Positions 34,201 to 46,847 of a stretch of DNA of 64,000 nucleotides are shown in pieces. How positions within the stretch are numbered: the first letter of the stretch is position 1; each line of letters starts with the position of its first letter. The notes under the pieces were generated by a model that was given only the letters and a program-made list of their open reading frames with translations, searched no databases and was not told where the DNA came from. This DNA comes from Streblospio benedicti. Its lineage: Eukaryota; Annelida; Polychaeta; Spionida; Spionidae. Made by a program: the position numbers and the translations under genes. Location of the stretch: assembly GCA_019095985.1 (NCBI GenBank), contig CM032660.1:35980437-36044436 (forward strand), given 5' to 3'.

Positions 34201-37154
34201 ACTACCACAATGATCCACAGTCTATTCGGAAACGAAATACACCTTTGTTCCTATTTATTGATGCTCTTTCTATCAGTATATAAAGTTAAATGAATTGATT
34301 TGATTTTAAAAATGATGTTTTAAAATTTTACACCGAACTCATAAAAGCCTACCACATGTCGTGTACGACAATTTCAGAGTCGGTGGTTGCCAAGCAAGAT
34401 TAGTTTGATAGCGGCTGATAGCGGCTGATGCTACTTATACAAGTCCGTAAATAACAAGCCTACTTCTACAAGTCCGTATATATAAGCTGAATGTATTATT
34501 TAGGTGGGAGATCTATACTTCGAAGACTCGAAATACAACTAATTTACGTAAAATGTGCACAAAACATTAAAAAAATGCACAAAACATTGCAACACATCAT
34601 TTATCTCTGCAAGTCACATACAGAGCTGTTACGGTTCTGTAAAAATAGCCAGTTTCCCCATGTAATTGAGTTTGTGGTTACGGGTCTGTAAATATAGTCA
34701 GTCCCAGATGGTAAGTAAACAATATCTACGAAATACTTTCAAAATCTATCAAATGTTTTCAAATCTTTTAACATACAGCTGTTTTTGGATACGAAAGTGC
34801 ACGCTATCTTCATGAATGCATATCACTGATTGTTCCACGTAAGTGGCAGGTAAGTACATCTCACGATTATCAGTGAAAGTTGTGAAAAGCATGCACAGTG
34901 AGCGATAATTTGTTATTATGGAGACACGATGTCTACCCTAAAAATTGGTCTATGATATTTGCACATTTTCATATCACACCCAGAATAGTCTTCATAGGGA
35001 AGGAGTCCATTGACAGTTTGACTTAGGGTAGGATATTTTTTTTTTTTTTTTACATTTTTATTTCCATGATCCATGATACAAAAAATAGTCTCCGAAGGAG
35101 ACGGGCGAGCTAGTTAACATTATTGTAAACAAGCCAGATATTTTATTGATTGTCTGAATTCTAGGCAATTTAGTATATACGTGTATTGTTAGTGTGTATA
35201 CAATGTGTCTAATAAAATAGATGGTAATCAAAATGGCATGGGATCATTTATAACACCTGGATATGGAATCCAATTGACGTTATCAACGTATTGAGCAAAG
35301 TCTATAACGGTGTGCTACTAGACCAACGTACAGCTCACTTGCGCTTGCTGTACGTTGGTCTGTATTGCGCGAGACTAATTTGCCTTGTGGCTTCCGGCTG
35401 CATAAATTATAATAATAAGCAGGTGCATCTCTTGTTACCCCATTCCCAATTTCTCAAATGTTTTGAAACAAAGCATCATATTTCCAATGGTAAAAAGAAG
35501 CCCTGTTTGAATTGCCGGGATTTAGGTATTTTGCATCGACAGCGTTGGAGTAAATGCACCTGGATAATTTAAAAAATAATAAAAACTATTTATAATGCAT
35601 TTTTAGTAATGATTTGTATATCATGATAAAGTTGAATTTATTCCGAACACAAAGATGTGTAAAAGATGTGTATTATATTAACATCAAACAGCTATAAGTA
35701 TGTATACCAGTCACTCAAGCATTGGTGTTTTTCCATTTAATCCGACGTGCAAAAAACATGGCGGCGGTGAGTGAAAATTATTGCTGTCAATTGAAATTTA
35801 TTTATATTCTCTTAAAATAAAAAAGTAACGTTAAAATGAATTGAACGATGATTCCCTATACAGTTTTAAATTTAGTTATCTAGTTTTAATCACAATGACA
35901 CTGCTGTTATACCCCAAACAAGTCATTTGTATGACGAAGCATTTGACAGCCTTAAACATGAAATGGTTTAGGCTGATTTGTCAATGTACTTGGCGGGAGA
36001 AAGTGGAAGAAGGGGGACACCCCCTTCTCGCAAAGGGGGTTCGGGGGATTTCTCCACAAAAATTTTGAAAATGTGATGCATTTTTTTCTGCAATCTACAG
36101 CTAGCTACACTGGCATAAAATTAAAAAAAAAAAACTAAAAAAAAAAAAATTTTGATTGGAAAAAAATCCATGTATCATGGGAATCATTTTAGATTGATTG
36201 ACATTTATTAGACATGTTATGCTGATGCTGCCTGTTCATGGCAAGTCATTCACACGGCAATATTCGGGGATGGGGGTGGGGGCACATGCTAAACCCGACT
36301 GAAATGATTTGGTGGTGAATAAGCAGATCAACTGATCTTTTCTCATATGCTTGCATCGGCAGCACATTCAGCATACAATGCTAATCACCCTCACAATCAC
36401 TCACTCTTTCAACGCAATGACCTGTATCTAATTAACGTGTAGGTGCCACGGAACAGTGTGCAACTGCTTTAGGGATGAGTTTGCTCAACACCCACCACAA
36501 GACTCGACCAGGAATCGAACCCACGACCTAGTCCAACTCCCTATCCACTCGGCCACAGAATCAGATGATGTTGTTGGCCACAGTGCAGATGCAAGAGTGA
36601 TCGTTTCAATAATATTCCATTGAAATCGTATTAAAAGCAAAATAGCAATACGATCCCTTACAGTACTATTTATTACCAAAGACATTTCTTATATATGATG
36701 TTAATAAGAGGAGGTGGAAGGAGGGGTAGGGGTATGAGGATCAAGAAATCCTACGTTCCTAATTATTTTAGACTTACTTTAGTCATTTCTCACATCATTA
36801 TTATTTCCACATCCTTACAAGTTTCATCACATTTTGAATGAATCGCAAAAACATCTGTGTCAATTTTTTAAATTTTCAGGTTGTCAAGGCCTTTCAAACC
36901 TCCATTTTGCAGCTCAGGCAGTACTCAGATACAACAAGCACAAAAGAAACTAAGTTACAAGGTTATTGCTGATAATGACTACGAAACTTTGGATGATACA
37001 CCCCCAATACATGATTTTCAAGATACCTGTGATCCACATCATCAGCGTCTTAATTCCAGATCTTCTAGAGATAAATTGTACAATATTCTTCAGAAAACTA
37101 ACCAAAATAATGAGATGTCCATAATGCCTACTTCCCAGCCTCTTACAGTGGAAG
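31258..37154 (+). CDS. 5' exons of an unrecognised gene (low-complexity, Ser/Pro-rich protein)
   Basis: Four exons with good splice signals and consistent phases: 31,258-31,364 (ATG at 31,291, after the acceptor CTTCTTTTCAG), 31,586-31,722, 32,791-32,932 and 36,880-37,154. They give 209 complete codons and end at a donor GTAACA in phase 1, so the gene continues. The protein starts MNNGTWDLDELFFDTSSEAG and then has little regular structure. There are proline/lysine motifs (RPPKVPPF; LSRPFKPPF) and an acidic stretch (DNDYETLDDTPP). No known domain is visible; a catalytic or binding domain may lie in later exons. FKPPF-type motifs occur in some genome-maintenance proteins, but that is too weak for a name. 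Intron 3 (3.9 kb) carries a LINE fragment and a SINE. The next exon would have to lie beyond the satellite at 38.5-52 kb, or was missed. Confidence 0.7.
33270..33960 (+). mobile_element. LINE fragment (CR1/Jockey-like reverse transcriptase), in intron
   Basis: The frame around 33,331 reads LFADDTLAY, the RT catalytic motif C with both aspartates, followed by a DLDKLAEWEK-like segment. The frame at 33,438-33,764 continues with STMYLGIEISSDLRWSKHV and KANRTIGFLKRNV. A second frame from 33,716 has YASPVWDPSTQVDINRVEMV and QHCAARYV. These are standard C-terminal landmarks of non-LTR retrotransposons. There are at least two in-frame stops and one frame change, so the copy is dead. The open frame runs on to 34,213, but its last ~80 codons do not look like LINE. 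It lies in intron 3 of the 31.3-kb gene, same strand. Confidence 0.8.
35320..35361. repeat. Perfect hairpin, 15-bp stem
   Basis: AGACCAACGTACAGC and GCTGTACGTTGGTCT are perfect inverted repeats around a 12-base loop, in intron 3 of the unrecognised gene. It is too short to be called a MITE. Confidence 0.7.
36240..36570 (-). mobile_element. tRNA-derived SINE
   Basis: On the minus strand TGGCCGAGTGGATAGGG (36,555-36,539) fits a Pol III A box and GGTTCGATTCC (36,521-36,511) a perfect B box. The spacing and the sequence between suggest descent from a tRNA with a Ser/Leu-type D arm. A non-tRNA body follows to about 36,240, ending near a GGGGGTGGGGGC-type tract. The tRNA is not intact (no acceptor stem pairing), so this is a SINE, not a tRNA gene. 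Confidence 0.75.
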
Positions 37155-37229
37155 GTAACATTCTGATTTACAAATCTTATTAGATATTCTGTATATTTGG
37201 CCTCCAGCACTAGGTCTCATTGTCTATAG

Positions 37230-37435
37230 TGTATTGCTTTCTTTTACAGCTGTATTTTTAATAAGAAGAATTTTTTTAGTTCTAAAGTTTTTTTGTTTTT
37301 TTTAATTCTGAAAAATTTGAAAAGGAGCCTTTAGGAGCGCAAAAACGTTTATGAATAAAATTGAAATCAAAATTAAACTTTAGAACAAAATAAAAAAAAA
37401 TCATCTTATGATACAGCTGTAAAAGAAAGCAATAC
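37230..37435. mobile_element. 206-bp MITE with perfect 26-bp inverted ends
   Basis: The left arm starts TGTATTGCTTTCTTTTACAG and the right arm is its exact reverse complement over 26 bases, ending GAAAGCAATACA. The interior is T-rich then A-rich. It lies 75 bp downstream of the donor of exon 4 of the unrecognised gene. The end TTGCTTTCTTTTACAG itself looks like a 3' splice site, so it could create a cryptic acceptor. Confidence 0.8.
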
Positions 37436-37789
37436 ATTATTGACAATTATTTACACATCATAATGAAAGTAAAGAGATGATTTATAAATGACGGTAGTTA
37501 TGAAAATTTTAAAAAGTAACAATCATCTTGATCAGTGAAGATGGGATGCAAATATGGCTAGTTAGGGATTGTTCACAAATGATGTCATAACAATAAATGC
37601 TGCAACAGAGTAGGACTGGGAAATAAGGTACCCTATTCTGGGCACGCGCGTCAGTTCGTTTTATCGCCCATGGCGAAAGATTATAAAGGTGGGCGAGAGA
37701 TATTGCTTACTCTTTCGCAAATGTGGCGAATCATTTTCATTCAAGAAAAATTTGTAAAAAACAAATTTTGTCCGATAAATCGAGACTAA

Positions 37790-38040
37790 ATGTCAGAACG
37801 CCATTCGCCATCAATCATTCTAGTTGACAACATTTCGGAACGCCGTTCACGCAATGACAACAAAGATGGCTGCGCCCATACACGTGAAAATGTGCGGAAT
37901 TTACTTTAATAAAACCAATATTTTTCATATTTATATATTATCATTTGTATCGTGAAAGTATCGTGCCATTGACTGCCATATCGACACTTTCTTTGTGAGT
38001 AAATAAAACGTGATTCAACGATGCATTGATTTATAGTTTC
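37790..38040. mobile_element. Old relative of the hAT MITE at 15,731
   Basis: Several blocks match that element in reverse orientation. One is the GCGAACGGCG / CGCCGTTC region with AAAGATGGC next to it. Others are ATCGTGAAAGTATCG and AACGTGATTCAACGATGCAT. The ends are too diverged to define target duplications. Confidence 0.6.
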
Positions 38041-38514
38041 ACATCTAGCAACCGGCGAGCATATGTTTTTGGAACCATCTCATTATCATTGCAAATTCCA
38101 TGGATTAAACGTTCGTTGGTGTTTCTTAATGGTAAAGAATTAAGGCTGGTAGACTAGGCTAGTTTTTAATAATAAGTGCAGCTGTTTGAATCTCACAATG
38201 TAATGATAAAATATGAACAAAAATGGAAGTATATCCAGACCTTACTATACCATGGTGGGGATCCCGCCGGGGTGGGGTGGGTTAGTAACAGGAAATAAAG
38301 ACACATACCCTATTTCTGAAGTTAATACCACTCATACGCAACCCAGGTTTTGGGAAGTTTTATTCCCCTGGTTCTGCACTGCCACCCTACTTCGGGCTCC
38401 GTGCTGAATTCCAATGGGACTTGAAAGAGGTTGAATTTCACTATACACATCAAAATTAATCTAGGCAATGTTTTCTAGCTTATTTTTGGCGGTTCTGACG
38501 ACTACTTGTTTCTT

Positions 38515-41500
38515 ATGCATCTAAGTCTGTGTAAAATGGACCTGTGTGTGTCTTATGTACCATTATCCAAGTCCATGTCCTATACACCTTAGTCTAAGTT
38601 CCCGTCTTATACGTTTGAGTTTGTGTAAAATGCACTGATGTCTTTGTCTTATGCACTATACGTACATGTCTTATGCAACTTCTAAGTCTAAGTTCATGTC
38701 ATATGCACCAAAGTCTAAGAAGATGTCTTATGGGTCTATGTCTGTGTAAAACGGACTTGTGTCTGTCTTATGGACCATTGTCTAAGTCCATGTCCTATGC
38801 ACCTTAGTCTAAGTACATGTCATATGCACGATAGTCTAAGTTGATGTCTTATGCGTCTTAGTCTGTGTTAAACGAACCTGTGTCTGTCTTATGCACCATA
38901 ATCCAAGTCCATGTCCTATGCACCTGAGTCTAAGTACATGTCTTATATGTTTAAGTCTGTGTAAAATGCACTTATTTATTTGTCTTATGCACTTTATGTC
39001 CATGTCTTATGCACCTTAGTCTAACTTCATGTCTTATATGTTTAAGTCTGTGTAAAATGCACCTGTGTCTTTGTCTTATGCACTTTATCTCCATGTCTTG
39101 TGCATCTTATAGTCTAAGTACATGTCATGTGCACCATTGTCTAAGTTCATGTCTTATATGTTTAAGTCTGTGTAAAATTCACCTATGTCTTTGTCTTATG
39201 CACTTTACGTCCATGTCATATGCACCTTAGTCTAAGTACATGTTGTTTGCACCATAGTCTGTCTTATGCACTGTAGTCTAAGTCCATGTCCTATGCACCT
39301 TAGTCTAAGTACATGTCATATGCACCATAGTCTAAGTTGATGTCTCATGCGTCTCAGTGTGTGTAAAAAGGACCTGTGTCTGTCTTATGCACCATAGTCT
39401 AAGTTCGTGTCCTATGCACCATAGTGTAACTTCATGTCTTATATATTCAAGTCTGTGTAAAATGCACCTGTGTCTTTGTCTTATGCACTTTATGTCCATG
39501 TCCTATGCACCTTAGTCTAAGTACATGTCATATGCACCATTGTCTAAGTTTATGTCTTATGCGTCTATGTCCGTGTAAAACAGACCTGTGTCTGTCTTAT
39601 GCACCACAGTCTAAGTTCTTGTCCTATACACCATAGTCTAACTTCATGTTCTATATGTTCAACTCTTTATAAAATACACCTATCTCTGTCTTGTGCACTT
39701 TACGTCCATGTCTTATGCACCTTAGTCTAAGTACATGTCATATGCACCATAGTCTAAGTTCATGTCTTTTGCGTCTAAATCTATGTGAAATGGACCTGTG
39801 TCTGTCTAATGCACTGTAGTCTAAGTCCATGTCCTATGCACCTAAGTTCATGTCTTATATGTTTAAGTCTGTGTAAAATGCACCTGTCTTTGTCTTATGC
39901 ACTTTTTGTTGATGTAAGATCATGTCATATATGTTTAAATTTGTGTATAATGCACCTTTGTGTTTGTCTTATGCACTATAAGTCGATGTCCTACGCACCT
40001 TAGTCAAAGTACATGTCATATACACCATAGTCTAAGTTAATGTCTTATGCGTCTAAGTGTGTGTAAAATTGACCTGTGTCTGTCTTATGCACCATAGTCT
40101 AAGTCCATGTCCTATACACCATAGTCTAACTTCATGTCTTATATGTTCAAATCTGTTAAATGCACCTATGTCTATGTCTTGTGCACTTTACGTCCATGTC
40201 TTATACACCTAAGACTAAGTACATGTCCTATTCACCCTAGTGTAAGTTCATATCTTATACGTTTAAGATTGTGTAAAATGCACCTTTGTGTTTGTCTTAC
40301 GCACTATACGTCCATGTCCTATGCACCTTATTCTAAGTACATGTCATTTGCTCCATAGTCTAAATTCATGTTGTTTGCATCTAAATCTATGTAAAATGGA
40401 CCTGTGTCTGTCTAATTCACTGTAGTCCATGTCCTACGCATCTAGTGTAAGTTCATGTCTTATATGTTTAAGTCTGTGTAAAATGCACCTGTCTTTGTCT
40501 TATGCACTGTTGCACCTGTCTTTGTCTTATGCACTGTATGTTGATGTAAGTTCATGTCATATACGTCTAGGTTTGTGTAAAATGCACCTATGTCTATGTC
40601 TTTTGCACTTTACATCCATGTCCTATGCACCTTAGTCTAAGTTCATGTCTTATGCGTCTACGTCTTTGTAAAATGGACCTGTGTCTTTCATTTGCACTAT
40701 AGTCTAAGTTCATGTCTTTTACACTTTAGCCTGTGTAAAATGCACCTATTTCTTTGTCTTACTCACTTTATGTCCATGTCTTTTGCACCCTATAGTATAA
40801 GTCCATGTCTTATGCACCATAGTCTAAGTTGATGTCTTATGCGTCTAAGTGTGTGTAAAATGGACCTGTGTCTGTCTTACGCACCATAGTCTAAGTTTGT
40901 GTCCTATGCACCATAGTCTAACTTCATGTCTTATATGTTCAAGTCTGTGTAAAATGCACCTATGTCTGTCTTATGCACTTTATGTCCATGTCCTATGCAC
41001 CTTAGTCTAAGTTCATGTCTTTTACATTTTAGTCTGTGTAAAATGCACCTATTTCTTTGTCTTTCTCACTTTATGTCCGTGTCTTTTGCACCTTATAATC
41101 TAAGTACATGTCCTATGCACCTAGTCTAAGTTCATGTCTTATATGTTTAAGTCTATGTAAAATGCACCTATGTCTCTGTCTTATGCACTTTATGTCCATG
41201 TCTTATGCACCTTATAGTGTAAGTCCCTGTCTTATGCACCTTAGTCTAAGTTTATGTCTTATGCGTTTATCTCTGTGTAAAATGCACGTATATGTGTTAG
41301 CACTTTATGTCCATGTCTTATGCATCTTATAGTTTAAGTCCATGTCCTATGCACCATGTCTTATACATTTAAGTCTGTGTAAAATGCACCTATGTCTGTC
41401 ATATGCACTTTACGTCCATGTCTTATGCACCATTGTCTAATTAAGTTCATGTCTTATGCGTCTAAGTGTGTGTCAAATGGACCTTTGTCTGTCTTATGCA

Positions 41501-43053
41501 CCTTAGTATAAGTCCTTGTCTTATGCACCTTAGTCTAAGTACATGTCTTATGCGTTTATCTCTGTAAAATGCACGTATGTCTTTGTCTCATGCACTTTAC
41601 GTCCATGTCCTATGCACCTTAGTCTAAGTACCTGTCTTAATCATTTAAGTGTGTGAAAATGCACCTATGTCTTTGTCTTATGCACTTTATGTCCTTGTCT
41701 CATGCACCTAATAGTATAAGTCCCTGTCTCATGCACCTTAGTCTAAGTTTATGTCTTATGCTTTTATTTCTGTGTAAAATGCACGTATGTCTTTGTCTTA
41801 TGCACTTTACGTTCATATCCTATGCACCTTAGTCTAAGTACATGTCATATGCACCATTGTCTAAGTTGATGTCTTATGCGTCTACGTCTATGTAAAACGG
41901 ACCTGAGTCTGTCATATGCACCACAGTCTAAGTCCATGTCTGATGCACCTTAGTCTAAGTTCATGTTTTATACGTTTAAGTCTGTGTAAAATGCACCTAT
42001 GTATTTGTCTCATGCACTTTAAGTCCATGTCCTATGCACTTTATAGTCTTAGTACATGTCATATGCACCATAGTTTAAGTTGATGTCTTATGCGTCTAAG
42101 TCCGTGTAAAACGGACCTGTGTCTGTCTTATGCACCATAGTCTAAGTCCATGTCCTATGCACCTTAGTCTAACTTCATGTCGTATATGTTCAAGTCTGTT
42201 TAAAATGCACCTATGTCTATGTCTTGTGCACTTTACGTCCATGTCTTATACACCTAAGACTAAGTACATGTCTTATGCACCCTAGTGTAAGTCTATGTCT
42301 TATATGTTTAAGTGTGTGTAAAATGCACCTTTGTGTTCGTCTTATGCATTATACGTCCATGTCCTATGCACCTTAGTCTAAGTACATGTCGTTTGCACCA
42401 TAGTCTGTCTTATGCACTGTAGTCTAAGTCCATGTCCTATGCACCTTGTCTAAGTTCATGTCTTATACATTTAAGTCTGTGTAAATGCACCTATGTCTTT
42501 GTCTTATGCACTTTATGTCCATGTCTTTTGCACCTTAGTCTTAAGTCCATGTCTGACGCACCATTGTCTAAGTCTCTGTCTTATGCACTTTATGTCCATG
42601 TCCTATGCACCTTAGTCTAAGTTCATGTCTTTTACATTTTAGTCTGTGTAAAATGCACCTATCTCTTTGTCTTACTCACGTTATGTCCGTGTCTTTTGCA
42701 CCTTATAGTATAAGTCCATGTCTTATGCACCATAGTCTTAGTTTATGTCTTATGCGTCTAAGTGTGTGTAAAATGGACCTGTGTCTGTCTTCTGCACCAT
42801 AGTCTAAGTCTCTGTCCTATGCACCTTATCTATCATATCTCATATACGTTTAAGTGTGTGTAAAATGCACCTTTGTGTTTGTCTTATGCACTATGCGTCC
42901 ATGTCCTATGCACCTTAGTCTAAGTATATGTCATACTAGTATGCACCATAGTTAAGTCTAAGTTCATGTCTTTTGCGTCCAAGTCTATGTAAAATGAACT
43001 TGTCTTGTGCACTTTACGTCCTTGTCTTATGCACCTAAGTCTAAGTACATTTA
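38515..43053. repeat. 27-bp-based satellite array, left block (4.5 kb)
   Basis: Variants of a 27-bp unit (GTCTAAGTCCATGTCCTATG followed by CACCTTA) repeat without break. They alternate with 19-21-bp variants (for example GTCTGTGTAAAATGGACCTG) to form an irregular higher-order pattern. Because 27 is a multiple of three, long open frames arise on the plus strand. They read as degenerate repeats such as CLICLSLCKMHLCLCLMHF and are almost certainly not genes. The array continues after the retrotransposon at 50,221. Confidence 0.92.
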
Positions 43054-43256
43054 TGATGAACTTTGAACAATTTCTGTTTTTATTCTTTTTATTCTTTAAT
43101 TCTTTTTATTCTTCAATTGGCATGAAACATCTGTACATAAAACTGCATCATCATCTTAAGTACTACCAGTCTACAGTACTATATTATATACATAAACAAC
43201 GTACAACATACTCAGATAACGTACCCAGACAACGTACACAGCGTACATGCAATTAA

Positions 43257-44498
43257 CCCGCTTAGTGCCGGGGCGCATATATGCACCTCAGATTTTACGT
43301 GCCTTTAGTGCCGGGACGCATATATGCGCCTCAGTTTTCAGAAAAAACAGTTTGAGTTTGTCTGCCATATTCGTATATAAATACTCGTGGTTCTAGTCTC
43401 CAATTCCGGTGTGTCAACAACAACAACTTTACCTTGACATTTCGATGCATTTCTAGAAGTAAATAAGCAGCATAGTGTTAATATTTTAATTATATTAGTG
43501 TGAATGAATATTTACCCACCAAACACGCATTATCTGCTGCAATTTTGAGCCGCGAAATACTCTTATTTGTGTTCGCATAACCATGGCTTTTCGTATATGG
43601 TTGGAATCCTCGTGAAACCAGCTATTAATCGAGACCTTAAACAAATGTGAAACTAGACTCATCAAGGTCATATCCAGATATATATTTTGAGCCTTAATAG
43701 CGGTATTCTTAGGTTCAAGCGCCACAAAACACGTTGACACTGCTAAGGAACATCAATTAGCCTTTATCAAGAGCGCTCTTAACGATTCTATATCAGCGAC
43801 GCGCGCTGCGCAAGGCTGATTTTCAGGAAATACCGGCTTTTGGTAAGAGTGACAAACTTGGAACATTTTGAAGAAGAATTATATTATTGGTCACCCATGC
43901 CCCATCTTATTGTATCTTGGATACCGGATCACAAATAAACCGTTTGGCAAACTACCCAATAAGTGTGGACGTCGGAGATCTAGTATTTCTATCAAAACGG
44001 ATGATGTTTTTGTCGGGTTGTCGAGTGCACTCGGAGTGGTGCCTGTCAAACTCACGCCGAATCAGAAATCAAGGTTTGAACATGTTTTTGGTCCGTAATA
44101 TTGTGAGTAAAAATATATTGTTATGAAATATGGGTGGTTTATATTGTGTTTTGTGTGTATCCTCGATAAAGCGTTGCTACAATTAAAATTACTACTGATA
44201 TTACGACATTTTAAATCGCTCCCGGAAGTTGTCAAATGAATGGACGATCACTCAAAATTGTTAAAATCGAACGTGATGCTGTATGTATCTTTATTTATAA
44301 TGGTGAAAATGAGAAACTAGACTGTCTCCTGCATATGTACTGTAAATGTGAAAATGTTATGATGAAAAACGTAAGAGTTTCAAAGGATCATATTTCAACT
44401 ATGACAATTGAAGACCCCCACAGTGAACAACACGTCACGCAAAATGGTGTCTGGCACTCAGGGTATATATAGTGGATTTACAGGTGGGGTCAAGAGGG
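43257..44498. mobile_element. piggyBac-like non-autonomous element, copy 2, 1.24 kb
   Basis: Flanked by TTAA on both sides (43,253-43,256; 44,499-44,502), with ends CCCGCTTAGTGCC and GGGGTCAAGAGGG. TTAA duplications and CCC…GGG termini are the hallmark of piggyBac. It lies inside the terminal repeat of the BEL fossil and is the reverse complement of the copy at 26,905-28,104. No transposase; its open frames do not look selected. Confidence 0.85.
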
Positions 44499-44820
44499 TT
44501 AACACTAGATCTAATTGTAAGACACTATGCTGTGGGTACATTGCATACGATCAGCACACTCCCCCCAGAAAAAAGTAAGTCATTAGCTGCACATTTGGTG
44601 CATCTTCATTTTTGCAGTTTTTGCTGCCTGGCGCACTGGAGGACACACTTTGGTTTCAACATGTTCAGTTTCAATGTTTCCACTTTCGACTTTTTCCCAA
44701 AGTTTTTTGTCAACTGGATGGCTTTGAATTTCGATTGAGTAGAGCAAATTGAGAGGTCTATGAAAGGTTCTACCATTTGCCGTTTTTACCTTAGCTGATC
44801 TGACCTCTCCATCAGCACTT

Positions 44821-45804
44821 TCAATCAGATATCTTTCCTAATTTCCATGAGCCTCTTGGACAATTGTCTTTTATCAACATTACACTATCCACTTTTGGCT
44901 CATCTTTACAGTCTTTTCCATCACATTTTATATCCGTTGTTATCTCTCGCAGGCTTTGAAGATAATCATTTTTCCAGCATTCCCAGAAGTTGTTTATCAA
45001 ATTTTGCCCCCTTTTCCATGCTTTCATCAATAAATCAACAGAACTCAATTTTTCGGTGAATTCAGGATCTTCTATGTTTATGTCCATCTCACACGATCCT
45101 GTCTTCTGGTTAAGCATTAGGAAATGGCTGGGGGTCAGTATATGACCACGATCCATCTCATCACCCACATAGCACAGTGGTCTGGAATTAGTGACCGCTT
45201 CTATCTCTGCCGTCAGTGTTTGTAGTTGAACGTAGGTGAGACAATTCCTGCTAATTGATTTTCGTAATGCTCTTTTCACCGATTTTACAAGACGTTCGTA
45301 AAATCCACCCATCTATGGAGCGCATTCAGGTATATATTTCCATTCTATCTCTTCCGAAGATATGTAGCTCTGCACATCTTCATCTTGAAATATTTCTTCT
45401 TCCCAACTATTTTCAACAGCCTTTTGAACAACTTTCATTTGTGGAGCATTATCTGATACAATTTTGGTTGGCTTTCCTCTTCGAGAAATAAATCGCCTCA
45501 GGCTCATAAGAAATTCATCAGCTGTCGTATCTCCCACAACTTCAAGATGCAATGCCCGCACTGTCATACATGTGAATAGACAGATCCACACTTTCTTTAC
45601 AGTGTCACCTTTAATATATAATGGGCCCATATAATCAAGTCGTGTGAAGGTAAAAGGTGGGACTATTTTTACTCTCTTTACTGGTAGTGGAGGCATTTTT
45701 CGCAATTTGAAATGACCACCTTCATGTCTTATGCACACTTGGCATTTTAGCAACACTCCTCTAACTGTTGCTCTTCCATGAGGGATCCAAAACTCATCTC
45801 TCAT
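44821..45804 (-). other. Integrase region of the fossil BEL element
   Basis: Part of the element at 43,054-50,220. The translation contains a zinc-finger-like segment and the DDE integrase core typical of BEL/Pao (for example VSDNAPQMKVV and YERLVKSVKRAL). It is broken; no host function is suggested. Confidence 0.85.
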
Positions 45805-45807
45805 TAA

Positions 45808-46205
45808 AAGGGATATGATGATTTATGCTGTGTTTGGTTTGTAGCCGAAATCAAATGTTGATACGATTAGTATAAGCTGTGATACTACGCAGTTTAAAAT
45901 CTGATGTCGGCCTGTCAAATTCGAATCGGCGATCGTCGATTGCTTAGTTTAGATAATTTTTTTGACATAAAAATCAAGTGAAATGACCACCTAATGGTGA
46001 AAATCTGAAACTACATGCCATTTTATGCACGTACGCAAATTGACATGTTGAAAATCCTATTATTTTAGGCTCTGCAATAATTCTTATAAAACCCGAAATA
46101 CAGTCAAAACAGTAAACATCGAAGACGTTTTTTTACGTGAAATAATTTTCCGGTCGTGGCACGGAGGGGGGTATGTACGTTAAACGTCTGGAAGCAATAA
46201 GAGGG
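45808..46205. mobile_element. TTAA-flanked 398-bp insertion in the BEL fossil
   Basis: The stretch interrupts BEL pol sequence and is bordered by TTAA at 45,804-45,807 and 46,206-46,209. Its right end reads AATAAGAGGG, like piggyBac termini, but the left end (AAGGGATATG) is not a good inverted match. It is probably a piggyBac-like MITE with a decayed left end. Confidence 0.45.
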
Positions 46206-46847
46206 TTAAACAGACTCAATTGTGTTGCTAAGTTCCTGTGTTTTTCTGTTTCATATCCTGCTAATTGATCATATTCACAATCTTGAGCATATTTGCACCA
46301 TAAAACGTTCGCTTTGGATTGTTCCTTTGCAGTTAAATTTCTCTCTGTTGATATCTTGTTTCTCACTTTTTGAATGAATCGCAATGCCCATGCTGTTGTG
46401 CGAATCAGTTTATTTAGTGAGGAATGATTTTCAATTTTCATATCCAGTAGTGCAGCAGTTTTACCTGGTATTGCATTCTATGAAATGCAGCTCGTTTCAT
46501 ACATGATGCCACATCCTCTGGATTCAGTTTCTACCTGAGACAGCACTTCAGGAGTTATACCTGGTATTTCCCATGTTTTCCATTTGTTCTGATCTTTAGC
46601 AAGCCATGGTGGCCCATACCACCATAGATCACAATTCTTTTCGTCAAACCTTTTTCTTTGAGTGAGCAAATCAGCAGGATTCTCATTTGTATTTATGTAG
46701 TGAAAGGTAACTTTATCAGTTTTCTTGATCTCATTTATTCTGTTTTCAACAAAGACTGAAAGGGGTTTAGTACTTTTTAACAATTTCAGCACACATTTTG
46801 AATCAGTCCATAAATGTTTTTCTTTAATTTCTATCTTCAGTCCAATT

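Noticed and set aside
36511-36555. tRNA gene on the minus strand (A and B boxes present)
   Set aside because: No acceptor-stem pairing or proper tRNA length, and a SINE body follows; better called a tRNA-derived SINE.
39009-42802. Several 60-75-codon plus-strand open frames rich in Cys, Leu, Ser and Met
   Set aside because: They are products of the 27-bp repeat, whose length is a multiple of three; no start context, splice signals or known domain.
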